The notes: generated from the letters alone by a model not told the origin. Shown: positions 9,185-17,558, counted from the first letter of the stretch. The stretch: DNA of 64,000 nt from Phycisphaerae bacterium (GCA_025924315.1 JAICIO010000009.1:1-64000); one strand, 5' to 3'. Program-made: numbers and translations.

Positions 9185-11191
9185 CTATTGTTTTTTCGGA
9201 CCAATCTCCGCGAACGGAATCGGCTTGAACCCCGGCAGATGCTTGTGCAATTCAGCGTCGGATCGCAAGCGAAAGTCGTCGTGCGCCGCATCGACAAATC
9301 CAGGATCGTCTTTAGTTGACCATGTCGTCTTGGGATCGCACTTCCAGTTGCCATTGGAGACTTCACCACAGCGAACCAGCACGTTGTTGATCGCATGGTT
9401 ATTGCGCGGGGTGGTGGGCTGCGGATTCATGAACCCGATCAGCTCCGGATAGTGCTTCGTGTAAACGTCGCTCGTAATATCCACATTCTTCAGCAGCTTG
9501 GTTGGATAATTGCAATCCTGCCCGCCATTGAGCGCGTCTTTCCACCGCTCAAAGGTCCAGGGGGTTGATCCGAATGCCCGCTTGGAATCGATGATGATGT
9601 TATTCTGCGCGAGGATATCGAATCCGCCGTGTGAGAAGATCGCGCCCATGCCCTGATCGCCCCAGCAGCGCAGGAAGATATTGCCGATGACGCTGTCGCC
9701 ACCGTCGCCGTCATCGAAGTAAACCGCGCACGTCATGTTCCCCGGCCGTCCGATGTCGCGGAAGAAGTTGTAGCGGATGACATTTCCGCGGCACGAAGGA
9801 TCGCGGCCCTTGTAGACCGCGCCGGCATCGGACGCGTCGGTCACGATATCGTGAAGCATGTTGTATTCGATGAAGTTGTCGTTGCCGGCAATCAGGATGG
9901 CCTGGTGCGGGCCGTTGTAAATCAAGTTGTGTGCCGCCTTGTTGCCAACGCCTGCAATGGTGATGGCATAAGCGGCGGTGCGCTGGAGCTGTGAGAAGTC
10001 GTGGATCTTGTTGTTGCTCGCCACGTGATGCGCAGGCGTGAGCGTTTTTCGATCTCCGCCTTCGAGATGAATCCCTCCGGCGCCGGTGTCGTAGATTTCG
10101 CACGAGTCGATCACGTCGTCCGATCCGCCGTTCAAATCGATGGCCAGCTCGCGGGCGTTCCGCACCGTGCAGCGGTCAATTCGAACCGAACTGCTATCAC
10201 TGACGCGGATACAGTTCGTCAGATCATCTTCGAAGGTCATTCCCGAAATGGTGATGTTCTTCGCCTTGCTGATGGTGAGCAGCGGCGCGGCCAGCGTGGA
10301 GAGCGCGATCCGAGCGCGCTCGATCGGCGCGGGCGGCCAGAAGTAGAGCTTGCGCTTCGCCGCGTCGATGTAGAATTCGCCGGGCGAATCGAGTTCCTCC
10401 AGAAGATTCAGGGCATAAAATCGGCCACTTTTGACGCTGTAGAGCGCCGGTAACGCCAGCGTGATCGCTCCGCTTTCGCGGTCGATCGACTTCACGCGTG
10501 TGACCTCGTCATACCAGTTGTAGGTGAACTGCCCGTAGAGCCAGACACCTTCGTTCGTGTTCCATCCCCGCGGGCGCGGATCGGAGACCGTAAAGACGGG
10601 AAGCCGGCCGCTCTTGTCCCCATCACGCGGATCGGCGCCCGGATCGATCACTTTGTTGATCGTGGCCCACCCTTCGTTGGGCCAGCGCGCGACCTGCATG
10701 CGCTGATCGTTGAAAAATAGCTCGGGCGTTTTGGGCGAGCCGCGGAATTGCATTGGCCAGTTCGCGACCGATTGCAGGCCCAAGGTCGCCAGATCCGCGA
10801 CGAGCACATGAGCACGCGCGCTCTCGGGCAGGCGCTTGAGAATCGCCTCGTCTTTCACCGGCGGAAGCGCCTTGGCGTCGATTCTGATCCCGCCATCGAT
10901 CCGCACTTCCTCGCCAGGCGCCGCCTGCCAATGCGCGTCGGAGTCGCGCGCGTCGAGTTGAAACGTTTCCGTTTGCCGATACGTCCCGGCATGAACGATC
11001 ACGGTAACCGCGCCGTGATTCGATTGCTTGCGGATTTCGTCGCGCGCCCGCGAGAGCGTGGCGAAAGGCCGCGCTTCCGTTCCTGCGTTGCGATCGTCTC
11101 CGTTCACAGAAACATGAAGCGTCGCCGCGCCGCGCGCGGCGACAGTGAGCATCGACAAGAAAAAACACAATGCTGTGGTGTACGTTCGCAT
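9185..11191 (-). CDS. Secreted right-handed parallel beta-helix protein
   Basis: 668 residues. ATG 11191 was preferred over longer in-frame starts because it opens a good signal peptide (MRTYTTALCFFLSMLTVAAR, cleavage near GAA-TLHVSVNG). The mature N-terminus TLHVSVNGDDRNAGTEARPF is the same block as in the proteins at 4614 and 27860. Rungs such as SSVRIDRCTVRNA and GNDNFIEYNMLHD follow, and the protein shares EEL(D)SPGEFYID with its paralogues. Predicted extracellular or periplasmic carbohydrate-active protein; lyase, epimerase or binding role unresolved. Divergent from the oxidoreductase gene, with 45 bp between starts. Confidence 0.8.
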   Translation of the reverse strand: MRTYTTALCFFLSMLTVAARGAATLHVSVNGDDRNAGTEARPFATLSRARDEIRKQSNHGAVTVIVHAGTYRQTETFQLDARDSDAHWQAAPGEEVRIDGGIRIDAKALPPVKDEAILKRLPESARAHVLVADLATLGLQSVANWPMQFRGSPKTPELFFNDQRMQVARWPNEGWATINKVIDPGADPRDGDKSGRLPVFTVSDPRPRGWNTNEGVWLYGQFTYNWYDEVTRVKSIDRESGAITLALPALYSVKSGRFYALNLLEELDSPGEFYIDAAKRKLYFWPPAPIERARIALSTLAAPLLTISKAKNITISGMTFEDDLTNCIRVSDSSSVRIDRCTVRNARELAIDLNGGSDDVIDSCEIYDTGAGGIHLEGGDRKTLTPAHHVASNNKIHDFSQLQRTAAYAITIAGVGNKAAHNLIYNGPHQAILIAGNDNFIEYNMLHDIVTDASDAGAVYKGRDPSCRGNVIRYNFFRDIGRPGNMTCAVYFDDGDGGDSVIGNIFLRCWGDQGMGAIFSHGGFDILAQNNIIIDSKRAFGSTPWTFERWKDALNGGQDCNYPTKLLKNVDITSDVYTKHYPELIGFMNPQPTTPRNNHAINNVLVRCGEVSNGNWKCDPKTTWSTKDDPGFVDAAHDDFRLRSDAELHKHLPGFKPIPFAEIGPKKQ

Positions 11192-11236
11192 GGCGCGCGA
11201 GTGTAGCATAGCGCCACGAAAAGGAGTCATCGGTTC

Positions 11237-12289
11237 ATGCAGCAAGTTCGACTCGGCATCATCGGGTGCGGTGTTATTGGTGAATATCATTTACGTGCGG
11301 CGACGGCCGCGCCGCATATCCGCGTGGTCGCGGTATCGGATGTGCGATTCGAATTGGCGCAGCGGCGAGCACAGGAATTCGCGGTCCCGAAGGTTTACGC
11401 AAACGGCTCGGAGTTGCTGAACGACGGCGATGTTGAAGCGGTGGTGCTTGCGCTTCCGACCGCCGTCCGGTTTGACCTGGCGATGGAGGCGCTTCGCCGC
11501 CGTAAGCATGTCCTCCTGGAAAAGCCCGCGGCGATGAACGCCAACCAGCTTCGACAGATGATTACAGCCCGCGGTGATCGAGTCGTCGCGAGTTGCTCGG
11601 CGCGAAATCGATTTCTCGAATCCGCGCGCGTCGCAACTGAAATCGTACAGAGCGGCGCCTTGGGCGAAATTCGCGTTGTTCACTGCCGCGCGCTCGATCC
11701 GGCCGGACCCAAACCGCAATCCTCCCCACCGCTCTGGCGCTTGAGTCGGGAGTTGAACGGCGGTGGAATTTTCGTCAATTGGGGATCATACGACCTCGAT
11801 TACCTCCTGGGGATTTGCGGCTGGCGCTTGAGGCCGCAAGCGGTACTTGCGCAAACATGGTCGGTCGCGCCCGAGCTGCGGGATCATGTTGCTCCCGGCT
11901 CGGACGCCGAAACGCACGTTGCGGCGATGATCCGTTGCGCCGGCGGCGCCGTCATCCACTACGAGCGAGGCGAGTTTACGTCTTCCGCACCAACGGAAAG
12001 CTGGCAGATCATCGGAACGAAAGCATCGCTGAGATTGCACATGCAACCGGTGAAGAACAATCGCGTGATCCTCGACAAGATCGAGCCTGATGGCGTAAGG
12101 AGTGCGGTTCTCTGGGAAGGTGACGAATCCGACCAGACGGTTCACGCCGGCCCCGTCACGGATTTCGCGACCGCCATTCAGACGGGCGAACCGCCGCGCA
12201 CGGATCTGCGGCAGGCTCTAGTTCTGCAATCGATCGTCGACGCCGTCTACGAATCCGCCGCCACCGGTCAGGCCGTCGCGATCGACTGA
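11237..12289 (+). CDS. Gfo/Idh/MocA family NAD(P)-dependent oxidoreductase
   Basis: 350 residues. N-terminal Rossmann fold with GIIGCGVIGEYHL (GxGxxG) at residues 7-19, the EKP motif near residue 95 (LLEKPAAMN) that carries the catalytic Lys of the family, and a C-terminal alpha/beta domain (NGGGIFVNWGSYDLDYLLG). Members oxidise or epimerise hydroxyls of sugars and inositols. In this setting it probably processes a monosaccharide derived from the polysaccharide degraded by neighbouring enzymes. Cytoplasmic; no signal peptide. The specific substrate is not readable. Confidence 0.85.
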   Translation: MQQVRLGIIGCGVIGEYHLRAATAAPHIRVVAVSDVRFELAQRRAQEFAVPKVYANGSELLNDGDVEAVVLALPTAVRFDLAMEALRRRKHVLLEKPAAMNANQLRQMITARGDRVVASCSARNRFLESARVATEIVQSGALGEIRVVHCRALDPAGPKPQSSPPLWRLSRELNGGGIFVNWGSYDLDYLLGICGWRLRPQAVLAQTWSVAPELRDHVAPGSDAETHVAAMIRCAGGAVIHYERGEFTSSAPTESWQIIGTKASLRLHMQPVKNNRVILDKIEPDGVRSAVLWEGDESDQTVHAGPVTDFATAIQTGEPPRTDLRQALVLQSIVDAVYESAATGQAVAID

Positions 12290-12330
12290 ATAGGCGGCCG
12301 GAATTCTCGAACGTCGTTTGGCCTTGGATC

Positions 12331-12432
12331 GGTGGGACAGGCATTTTTGCCTGTCACGGCTCGACGTATTCGTCGAGCCGATCGGTCGGACGAGTACCTC
12401 CGACCGTGACCGACAGGAATGTCGGTCCCACC
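12331..12432. repeat. Family B paired inverted repeat
   Basis: Outer arms about 29 bp long at 12331-12359 and 12404-12432 are inverted copies (GGTGGGACAGGCATTTTTG versus its complement with a few changes). Each arm is itself a small hairpin (ACAGGC/GCCTGT; CCGACA/TGTCGG), and the interior holds two more short hairpins (CTCGACG/CGTCGAG and GGTCGGA/TCCGACC). It lies between the oxidoreductase and the isomerase/epimerase gene. A second copy of the family is at 47859-47970. Confidence 0.85.
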
Positions 12433-12485
12433 GAACGAACAAGAGTTGTTCGAGAATGGTGCGCTGCTATTTTAGAAAGCATTCC

Positions 12486-13301
12486 ATGAAGATTTCGTTC
12501 TTAACGTTCGCCTGCCCGCAGTGGCCAGTTCCACAGATCATCGAGGCCGCCAAGCGACATCATTACCACGGCATCGATTTTCGCATCGATGAAGGACACG
12601 CGCACGGCGTGGAAATCACCGCGACGAAAAACTTCCGCGCCGACGTTCGTCGCCGTCTCGCGGATGCGAATCTCGAATCGCCATGCCTCGCGACGAGTAT
12701 GTACCTGAACCAGCCGCAGTCGACGGGCGAAGCGCCCGCGCGGATCGAGCTGGCCGCCGACATCGGCTGCAAAGGCATTCGCGTTTTCTGCGGTCCCGCG
12801 CCCGACGACCGAGCAACGCCTCAGGTCATCACAACGGTCGGCGAGCGCTTGCGCGCGATGGCCGAACGATCCGCATCCGCCGGCGTGGAAATCTGGCTCG
12901 AAGCACACGACACCCTGCACCGCGGCGTCGATGCCGCCGCGGCGGTCCGCGCTGCGGATCATCCCGCGGTCGGGATCGTCTGGGACAACATGCACCCCTA
13001 CCGCATGCACGAACCGCTCGACGTCACCTTCAGCGCAATCGGCACGATGATTCGCCACACGCACATGCACGACGCCGACGCCGACGACCGCCTTCACGTC
13101 GCCACCATCAAACCGCTCGACCAAGGCGCGATGCCGATGGACGACATGATCCGCACGCTCGCGCGCAGCGGCTACAACGGCTACCTCGGCGGCGAATGGT
13201 TCGACGACGTCTACGGCCCCACCCCCGATGCCGCCCTGGCCAGCTTCCGCGAACAGATGGATCAACTCACCGCCCGCAACGGCCTCACCCTCGCCCCGTG
13301 A
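12486..13301 (+). CDS. Sugar phosphate isomerase/epimerase (xylose isomerase-like TIM barrel)
   Basis: 271 residues from ATG 12486; upstream in-frame codons only translate the family B repeat, so they were rejected. The opening MKISFLTFACPQWPVPQIIE, HHYHGIDFRIDEGH, GVEIWLEAHDT, VGIVWDNMHPYR and GYNGYLGGEWFDD give the metal-binding E, D, H and E residues of AP-endonuclease family 2 / IolE-like TIM barrels. A cytoplasmic isomerase or epimerase acting on a sugar, keto-sugar or inositol derivative is expected, fitting the upstream oxidoreductase. Confidence 0.8.
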   Translation: MKISFLTFACPQWPVPQIIEAAKRHHYHGIDFRIDEGHAHGVEITATKNFRADVRRRLADANLESPCLATSMYLNQPQSTGEAPARIELAADIGCKGIRVFCGPAPDDRATPQVITTVGERLRAMAERSASAGVEIWLEAHDTLHRGVDAAAAVRAADHPAVGIVWDNMHPYRMHEPLDVTFSAIGTMIRHTHMHDADADDRLHVATIKPLDQGAMPMDDMIRTLARSGYNGYLGGEWFDDVYGPTPDAALASFREQMDQLTARNGLTLAP

Positions 13302-13657
13302 TCGCATGCGGACCTTCGCAGAACAGGCCCAACTCCGCGAACCATCGGTGGCTTCGTTTCGCCAATCGCCGTGCAGGTAAACAAACGTCAATTCTCGTCA
13401 ACTTTTGACAACCAGCGTCAACCCCCGACGGGAGGGCGAAGCTGCTGCCGACGAGTCTGTTGATCTGCGAAACCGCAAGCGGCTCGGCAGCCTACGACGA
13501 GTGCAGTCGAGTCGGAGCCTCACCCGCGCAATTCAGCTCATCCCGCGCCGTGGGTTCGTTTTGAATTTTCGCGATTCGGTCAACGGCGGTAAACGGTCAA
13601 CCGCGGTCAACCTACGTCAACCAAATGTTCCACTCTACCTCCTGTTCTGCGCGCAGG
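13302..13657. other. Gene-free spacer with GTCAAC-type direct repeats and a degenerate family A repeat
   Basis: No convincing gene. Two clusters of the short word (C/G)GTCAAC flank the middle: 13388-13425 (three close copies) and 13579-13621 (four copies, plus a GGTAAAC variant). Between them, 13431-13527 is a decayed inverted repeat of family A: left arm starting GGGAGGGCGAAGCTGC, right end GAGTCGGAGCCTCACCC. The spacer abuts the 3' end of the integron integrase gene. Confidence 0.6.
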
Positions 13658-14647
13658 TCACCCGGCCGCCAATCGATCAAGCGGGCTCGTCACCGCGATG
13701 GCTGGCTTGTTCATCACGTGCGTGTAAATCATCGTCGTCTTCAGGCTCGCATGACCCAACAACGACTGCACCTGACGCACGTCGTACCCCGCCTCCAGCA
13801 CGTGCGTCGCGAAGCTGTGACGAAAGGTGTGGCACGTCACGCGCTTGCACACCCGCGCCCGTTGCGCGGCGGCTCGAATCGCTCGATCCAGCACGCCAGG
13901 ATTCGAGTACCATCGGTACCCGCGGCCCTCTCCGTCCCTGCGCAGCGTCACGCTCGGAAACACAAACTGCCACCGCCAATCTTGCCGGGCATACGGCGTC
14001 TTATGCTCCAGCGAATCCGGCAGCGGAACATATCCCCCGTCGCGTTGTACATCCCGCTTGTGCTGCGCCCGCACCCGCCGGCACTGCCCGATCAATCGCT
14101 CGCGCAGCGCCTGCGGCATCATCACCACCCGGTCCTTGTCCCCCTTCCCGCCGCGCACGATGATCTGCTCACGTTCAAAGTCCAGGTCGCGGAGCCGAAG
14201 CGTGCAGCATTCCATGGCCCGCAAGCCGCTCCCGTAGAGTAACTCGGTCATCAACCGGTGCATCGACGAAGCCTTCATCGTTTCAATGATGCGGATCGCC
14301 TCACTGGCGCTGAGCACCGTCGGCACGCGCGCCGGCCGGTGCGATCGTTCGAACTCAAACTGCCCCAGGTGATCCTCCCCCAGGTCTTCACCCAGCACTT
14401 GCTTATAAAGAAACACGATCGCGCATGTCGCCTGATTCTGGCTCGAAGCGCTCAGTCGGCGGTCGCGCGCCAGGTGCGTGAGAAATGCGCCCACATCCGC
14501 CGCGTGAAGGTCACCCGGATGCCGCCAGTTCCCATCGACACGAGAGAAGCGCAGAAACTGCCCGATCCACAGTTGGTAGCACTGGATGGTCCCCTTCGAG
14601 AGATGCCGCCGCAAGCCGACATCGCGCACGCGTTGAAGAAGTTTCAT
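13658..14647 (-). CDS. intI: Integron integrase (site-specific tyrosine recombinase)
   Basis: 329 residues, the usual IntI length (IntI1 is 337). N-terminal SAM-like DNA-binding domain (about 1-95; GTIQCYQLWIGQFLRF, THLARDRRLSASSQNQA), then the catalytic domain with R143 (SGLRAME), K171 (GKGDKDR), H273 and R276 (CHTFRHSF), H299 (LLGH) and nucleophile Y308 (MIYTHV). The insert that separates integron integrases from XerC/D is present at about 209-233 (LPDSLEHKTPYARQDWRWQF, then VFPS). It folds and recombines single-stranded attC bottom strands with attI to insert or excise cassettes. The start is supported by AGGAG six bases upstream. It is transcribed away from the cassettes, as usual. No clear LexA box was recognised upstream. 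Confidence 0.93.
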   Translation of the reverse strand: MKLLQRVRDVGLRRHLSKGTIQCYQLWIGQFLRFSRVDGNWRHPGDLHAADVGAFLTHLARDRRLSASSQNQATCAIVFLYKQVLGEDLGEDHLGQFEFERSHRPARVPTVLSASEAIRIIETMKASSMHRLMTELLYGSGLRAMECCTLRLRDLDFEREQIIVRGGKGDKDRVVMMPQALRERLIGQCRRVRAQHKRDVQRDGGYVPLPDSLEHKTPYARQDWRWQFVFPSVTLRRDGEGRGYRWYSNPGVLDRAIRAAAQRARVCKRVTCHTFRHSFATHVLEAGYDVRQVQSLLGHASLKTTMIYTHVMNKPAIAVTSPLDRLAAG

Positions 14648-14719
14648 CCGCCGCTCCTCACCCTAACTGTGACCTAACCTACAGTCAGAATGCGCGCCGG
14701 GCAAGCGCAAATCTTTTTT

Positions 14720-14749
14720 TTGACAACTTGTTCGTCGGCCGAGGATAAT
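14720..14749 (+). promoter_or_regulatory. Cassette promoter Pc of the integron
   Basis: A consensus -35 (TTGACA, 14720-14725) and a near-consensus -10 (GATAAT, 14744-14749) are separated by 18 bp. They lie between the divergent integrase start (14647) and the first cassette and point into the array, where an integron Pc is expected. Transcription should start near 14756. Confidence 0.75.
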
Positions 14750-14759
14750 GGTCCTCAGG

Positions 14760-14816
14760 GCCAACCCGTTCCGGTCGCGTTAACCGCACGGTTGCGCCAG
14801 TGAATAGATGTTATGT
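14760..14816. other. Primary recombination site (attI-like) at the head of the cassette array
   Basis: The crossover box GTTATGT (14810-14816) is preceded by GCCAGTGAATAGAT, which resembles the 3' ends of the attC sites in the array. A GTTAACC box at 14779-14785 and GGGCCAAC ending at 14765 may be further integrase-binding sites. The position immediately upstream of the first cassette argues for attI. Because it looks partly attC-like, it could instead be a short degenerate attC left from a lost cassette, with the true attI just upstream. Confidence 0.6.
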
Positions 14817-14832
14817 GGGCGGAAGACGACGC

Positions 14833-15402
14833 ATGAGCGATGAACAGCACCCATGGCGAGAGCCGCGGAATCTTGAGACGGTGCTCGCGGAAGTGAAGCC
14901 TGTACTTGCATCGCTCGGCATCGTCGAGTCCGGCGCTGGCTGCTCAGAGGCGGAGATCGCCGCGGCTGAGGGTCGCTCACATCGCTTCCCGGAAGACGTC
15001 CGCGCGTTCTACCGTTCGGTGCGACCGACCGAGCTGTTCGCACCGGGAGCGCGCAAGGAGTTCGGGTTCTACACGGTCGGATCGAAAGAGCTGACGTGGA
15101 AGTCGATGGAGGGCGCGGAACCCGCGGAGGATTGGGTGGGCGCGCAGGGCCTCTTCCTTGGCCAGTCCGCGTTTGGCGATCCCTTCTGGTGGGCCGAGGG
15201 GCATCGGACGGCTCCCAACGGCAGCATCTTCCTGCTCGACCACGAGGGGAACTTGAGTGAAGACGTGATGTTCGCCCACTTCGCGCGGTCGTTCGCCGAG
15301 TTTCTCGCGAAGCTCGCGTACTTCAAGAGTCTCGACTCGAAGCCGCAGGACGAGCTGTTCCGCGGCGAGTACCTGGAGTTGAACCCTTCTGCAAAGCGTT
15401 GA
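14833..15402 (+). CDS. Cassette 1: SMI1/KNR4 (SUKH) family protein
   Basis: 189 residues from ATG 14833, with GGAAG at 14821-14825. The layout is that of SUKH-fold proteins: a helix (NLETVLAEVKPVLASLG), an E-rich turn, RFPEDVRAFYRSVRPTELF (the LPxDyrxFyr signature), then beta strands with a W- and G-rich middle (DWVGAQGLFLGQSAFGDPF) and a last helix (SFAEFLAKLAYF). SUKH proteins often serve as immunity proteins of polymorphic toxins, but no toxin partner is seen here. First cassette after Pc, so probably the best expressed. Confidence 0.7.
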   Translation: MSDEQHPWREPRNLETVLAEVKPVLASLGIVESGAGCSEAEIAAAEGRSHRFPEDVRAFYRSVRPTELFAPGARKEFGFYTVGSKELTWKSMEGAEPAEDWVGAQGLFLGQSAFGDPFWWAEGHRTAPNGSIFLLDHEGNLSEDVMFAHFARSFAEFLAKLAYFKSLDSKPQDELFRGEYLELNPSAKR

Positions 15403-15423
15403 GTCGTGGCGGGTCGGCCGCCC

Positions 15424-15524
15424 ACATAACAACACGCTGCAGCGGACCGGGCGGGCGTCGCGGTCCTCGTGAACCGAGAGTTGGTCGGCGCCCGCCCGGC
15501 CGCTGAACGTGGGTCCGGTTATCC
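15424..15524 (+). other. attC1
   Basis: R'' box ACATAAC (15424-15430) pairs with R' GTTATCC (15518-15524). Inner arms AGCGG-A-CCGGGCGGGCG and CGCCCGCCCGGCCGCT pair with one extra A on the left, matching the extrahelical base that sets strand choice. The 101-bp site closes cassette 1. Confidence 0.85.
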
Positions 15525-15542
15525 CGCCTTGAGGTGCACCGC

Positions 15543-15923
15543 ATGGCGAAGTCGCTCGGGAAGAGCAAGCAGTATCCGAAGCTCATCGAGGCGTTCGAAA
15601 GCCTTGAGCGGAACGGCATCGTCTTCAACGCCGGCTCCGGTTACACCGAGGACGACGCCATCGCCGACCTGTCGGAGAAGCTTCACAAGTTCACGCCGGA
15701 AGCGAGGAAAAAGGTCTGGGGGTACTGCCTGTATCACGAGCAGGACGCGGCCCGCGCACTCAAGAGTAAGTTCTTGATGATCTCGTTCGGTTCCTTGGAC
15801 GACAAGCCACCGACAATCTTGAAAGTCGGCGAAGCGGTGTCGGCCGCGCTGCGGGAACAAGGGTTTGAAGTTGAGTGGAATGGCAGCGTCCACCAGCGGA
15901 TTCGAGTGAATCCGTACGGCTAA
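15543..15923 (+). CDS. Cassette 2: DUF6891-like protein
   Basis: 126 residues from ATG 15543; a GTG three codons upstream is possible. NAGSGYTEDDAIADL, VWGYCLYHEQDAARAL and a final strand GFEVEWNGSVHQRIRVN match the pattern of the small uncharacterised DUF6891 family. No catalytic motif or signal peptide; cytoplasmic. Function unknown. Confidence 0.65.
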   Translation: MAKSLGKSKQYPKLIEAFESLERNGIVFNAGSGYTEDDAIADLSEKLHKFTPEARKKVWGYCLYHEQDAARALKSKFLMISFGSLDDKPPTILKVGEAVSAALREQGFEVEWNGSVHQRIRVNPYG

Positions 15924-15932
15924 GGGCCGGCG

Positions 15933-16032
15933 AGATAACCATCCGCTGCAATGGACCGGCTCCGCGTCGGGCGTTCTGCTAAACTCAAACCGGTCGGCGC
16001 GGTGCCGGCCATTGAACGTTGGTCCGTTATTC
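15933..16032 (+). other. attC2
   Basis: R'' AGATAAC (15933-15939), then CTGCAATGGACCGG; the right half GGCCATTGAACG leads to R' GTTATTC (16026-16032). Paired arms contain an unpaired A on the left (TGG-A-CCGG versus CCGGCCA). Length is 100 bp. Confidence 0.85.
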
Positions 16033-16037
16033 CGCAG

Positions 16038-16361
16038 ATGGCCTACCACCTCACGACCCAATTCGGCGCAATGGAGCGTAATCCGACGCCGGAGCGAATG
16101 GCGGCGGTCATCGACGGTATCGATCCGAACGACGAAGAGCACCCGGACGTGTCGCTCACGCATGAGCCGGAGTGGTGCATCGGCGTCTTCGCTTCGGGCT
16201 TGGTGACGTTTGAGAACTTGGAGGAGGGGGAACCGATGCACATGCGCGGTCTGAGCAGGAACGAGATTCTCGACCTTTGGCAGAAACTCGCGCGCGGTGA
16301 GATTGACGCGCTCCGCGCGCTTCCGTGGAAGCCTGGCTACGGCGGCGCGGCTGCGGAATAA
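16038..16361 (+). CDS. Cassette 3: small acidic protein of unknown function
   Basis: 107 residues from ATG 16038, six bases after the crossover box of attC2. An in-frame extension upstream would translate the attC itself and was rejected. Features: DGIDPNDEEHPDVSLTHE, a hydrophobic strand (EWCIGVFASGLVTFENL), then a helix ending LARGEIDALRALPWKPGY. I do not recognise the family; it looks like a compact single-domain cytoplasmic protein. Its stop TAA lies inside the R'' box of attC3. Confidence 0.75.
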   Translation: MAYHLTTQFGAMERNPTPERMAAVIDGIDPNDEEHPDVSLTHEPEWCIGVFASGLVTFENLEEGEPMHMRGLSRNEILDLWQKLARGEIDALRALPWKPGYGGAAAE

Positions 16362-16457
16362 CCCGCCGTTGGAGCGGACCGCGGCGGCGGTATAATTCAT
16401 TTGCGGTCGAGCGTCGCGCGTGCGCCGCCGCGGCCGCTCAACGGCATTCCGTTATGC
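16356..16457 (+). other. attC3
   Basis: R'' GAATAAC (16356-16362) and R' GTTATGC (16451-16457). Arms GAGCGG-A-CCGCGGCGGCG and CGCCGCCGCGGCCGCTC pair with one extrahelical A. The box carries the stop of the upstream gene (16359-16361) and the ATG of the next (16454-16456). A similar interior sequence recurs near 22699. Confidence 0.85.
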
Positions 16458-16879
16458 GACAGGGAGAGACCACACTTCGCCCTCCGTTCCCGTTCTTCGT
16501 CGGGATCATCTCCGTCGTGACGTTCCCCCTCTGGCTCCTGATCGTCGTCGTCGACTTGCTCGCGTGGCGGCCGAGCACATCGCCGCTCAGTCACCTGTGG
16601 CTTGGCGGCGTCTTTTGGCTCGTCAGCATCCTGGGCGCGTCGCCGTCTCTGTTCTTCCGCCTGCGGTTCGTTGAAGATCAACTACAGTTTCGATGGTTCG
16701 GTTACGCGACGCACGTCTTGCCTTACAGCGCGATCCTCCGCTTTGAGTTCCCGGCCTTCTCATTCGGTGGGCTGCGTCTACACGTGGCCGGCGGAAGTCG
16801 GGACGTTTACTGGGTAGATCTGCAAAGGGTGGCAGACCTGTTGCGGCAACATGGTGTGCCGCACGCGGCTGTCGCATAA
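16454..16879 (+). CDS. Cassette 4: two-helix membrane protein with a PH-like C-terminal domain
   Basis: 141 residues. ATG 16454 lies inside the attC3 crossover box, and the stop TAA (16877-16879) lies inside R'' of attC4, so the gene fills its cassette almost exactly. Two membrane helices (FFVGIISVVTFPLWLLIVVV and LWLGGVFWLVSILGASPSLF) are followed by a strand-rich domain (FVEDQLQFRWFGYATHVLPY) ending in DLQRVADLLRQHGV. The layout resembles bacterial PH-type membrane proteins and the gene at 42103-42552. No Shine-Dalgarno is visible before the start. Confidence 0.75.
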   Translation: MRQGETTLRPPFPFFVGIISVVTFPLWLLIVVVDLLAWRPSTSPLSHLWLGGVFWLVSILGASPSLFFRLRFVEDQLQFRWFGYATHVLPYSAILRFEFPAFSFGGLRLHVAGGSRDVYWVDLQRVADLLRQHGVPHAAVA

Positions 16880-16975
16880 CCAGCCAATGCAACGGACCGG
16901 AGCCGCGGGTATGCTTTCTCTCGTTCGAACGGTCTCGGAGCGCGGCTCCGGCCGTTGATCGGCCTTACGTTACGC
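16874..16975 (+). other. attC4
   Basis: R'' GCATAAC (16874-16880), GCAACGGACCGGAGCCGCG on the left, CGCGGCTCCGGCCGTTG on the right, R' GTTACGC (16969-16975). The arms pair with one extra A (ACGG-A-CCGG). Length 102 bp. Confidence 0.85.
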
Positions 16976-17013
16976 CGCTCGTGCTGGTGCGGATCGCTCG
17001 ATAAGATGTTGGC

Positions 17014-17499
17014 GTGAGAAAGCACAAGCTGGGACTGGCGGCGATCGTTTCGATGCTCGTCCTGCTCTCGCTGGTCGGAAGTTATTTCTGTTTCGCGGTC
17101 GTTGGCTTTCAGTGGCCGTGGGGCCCGCCAACACTCAAGGGAGACGGACGGCGGTTCTATACGGCACTTTACCTCGGCAGCGTCCAATCTGGCTTGCAGG
17201 CATCGTCGGGTGGTACGCAGCTTTTGGAGGTCGGCTACTGGCGCTGCGGGCCGCTGTGCTGGTATGGCGAGTTGCCCAGGCTCGACCGCGCGACGTTCTA
17301 TCAGAACCTCTTGCGCTTCCAATCCGAGGAGCGCGTTATTGAGGGCGGGGGCGTGACATTGACGTTCGCCGACGCTCCGGCGTGGGTCTTCATGCCGCTA
17401 TGTCTCATCGCGCCGGTGATGTGGCTGCGGCGTCGGCGGCGCGAGCGCAGCCGCGGGTTTCCTGTTGTCGCTGGGCCGGAGGCGAGCGCTGAAGCGTAA
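17014..17499 (+). CDS. Cassette 5: small membrane protein of the planctomycete Arg-rich type
   Basis: 161 residues from GTG 17014, the only in-frame start near the cassette border. An N-terminal membrane helix (AAIVSMLVLLSLVGSYFCF) is followed by a soluble part with aromatic and Cys residues (YWRCGPLCWYGELP), a second helix (WVFMPLCLIAPVMWL) and an Arg-rich tail (RRRRRERSRG). Planctomycetes carry many proteins of this shape that end in LRRRRR followed by a small zinc ribbon; here the ribbon is missing. Function unknown. Confidence 0.7.
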   Translation: MRKHKLGLAAIVSMLVLLSLVGSYFCFAVVGFQWPWGPPTLKGDGRRFYTALYLGSVQSGLQASSGGTQLLEVGYWRCGPLCWYGELPRLDRATFYQNLLRFQSEERVIEGGGVTLTFADAPAWVFMPLCLIAPVMWLRRRRRERSRGFPVVAGPEASAEA

Positions 17500-17523
17500 G
17501 CTGCGAGAGAAATCGCGGTTACA

Positions 17524-17558
17524 ATCCCGCTCGTGCTGGGCCGTTCGGCGAGCGGGAT
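17524..17558 (+). terminator. Strong hairpin after cassette 5 gene
   Basis: ATCCCGCTCG (17524-17533) pairs perfectly with CGAGCGGGAT (17549-17558) around 15 bases. It lies between the stop of cassette 5 and attC5 and overlaps the R'' edge. There is no T-tract, so it may be an mRNA 3' stabiliser or part of the extended attC fold instead. Confidence 0.45.

Noticed and set aside
12501-13391. A 296-codon antisense frame over the isomerase/epimerase gene
   Set aside because: Sense motifs for the TIM barrel are strong, and the antisense start lies in the spacer.
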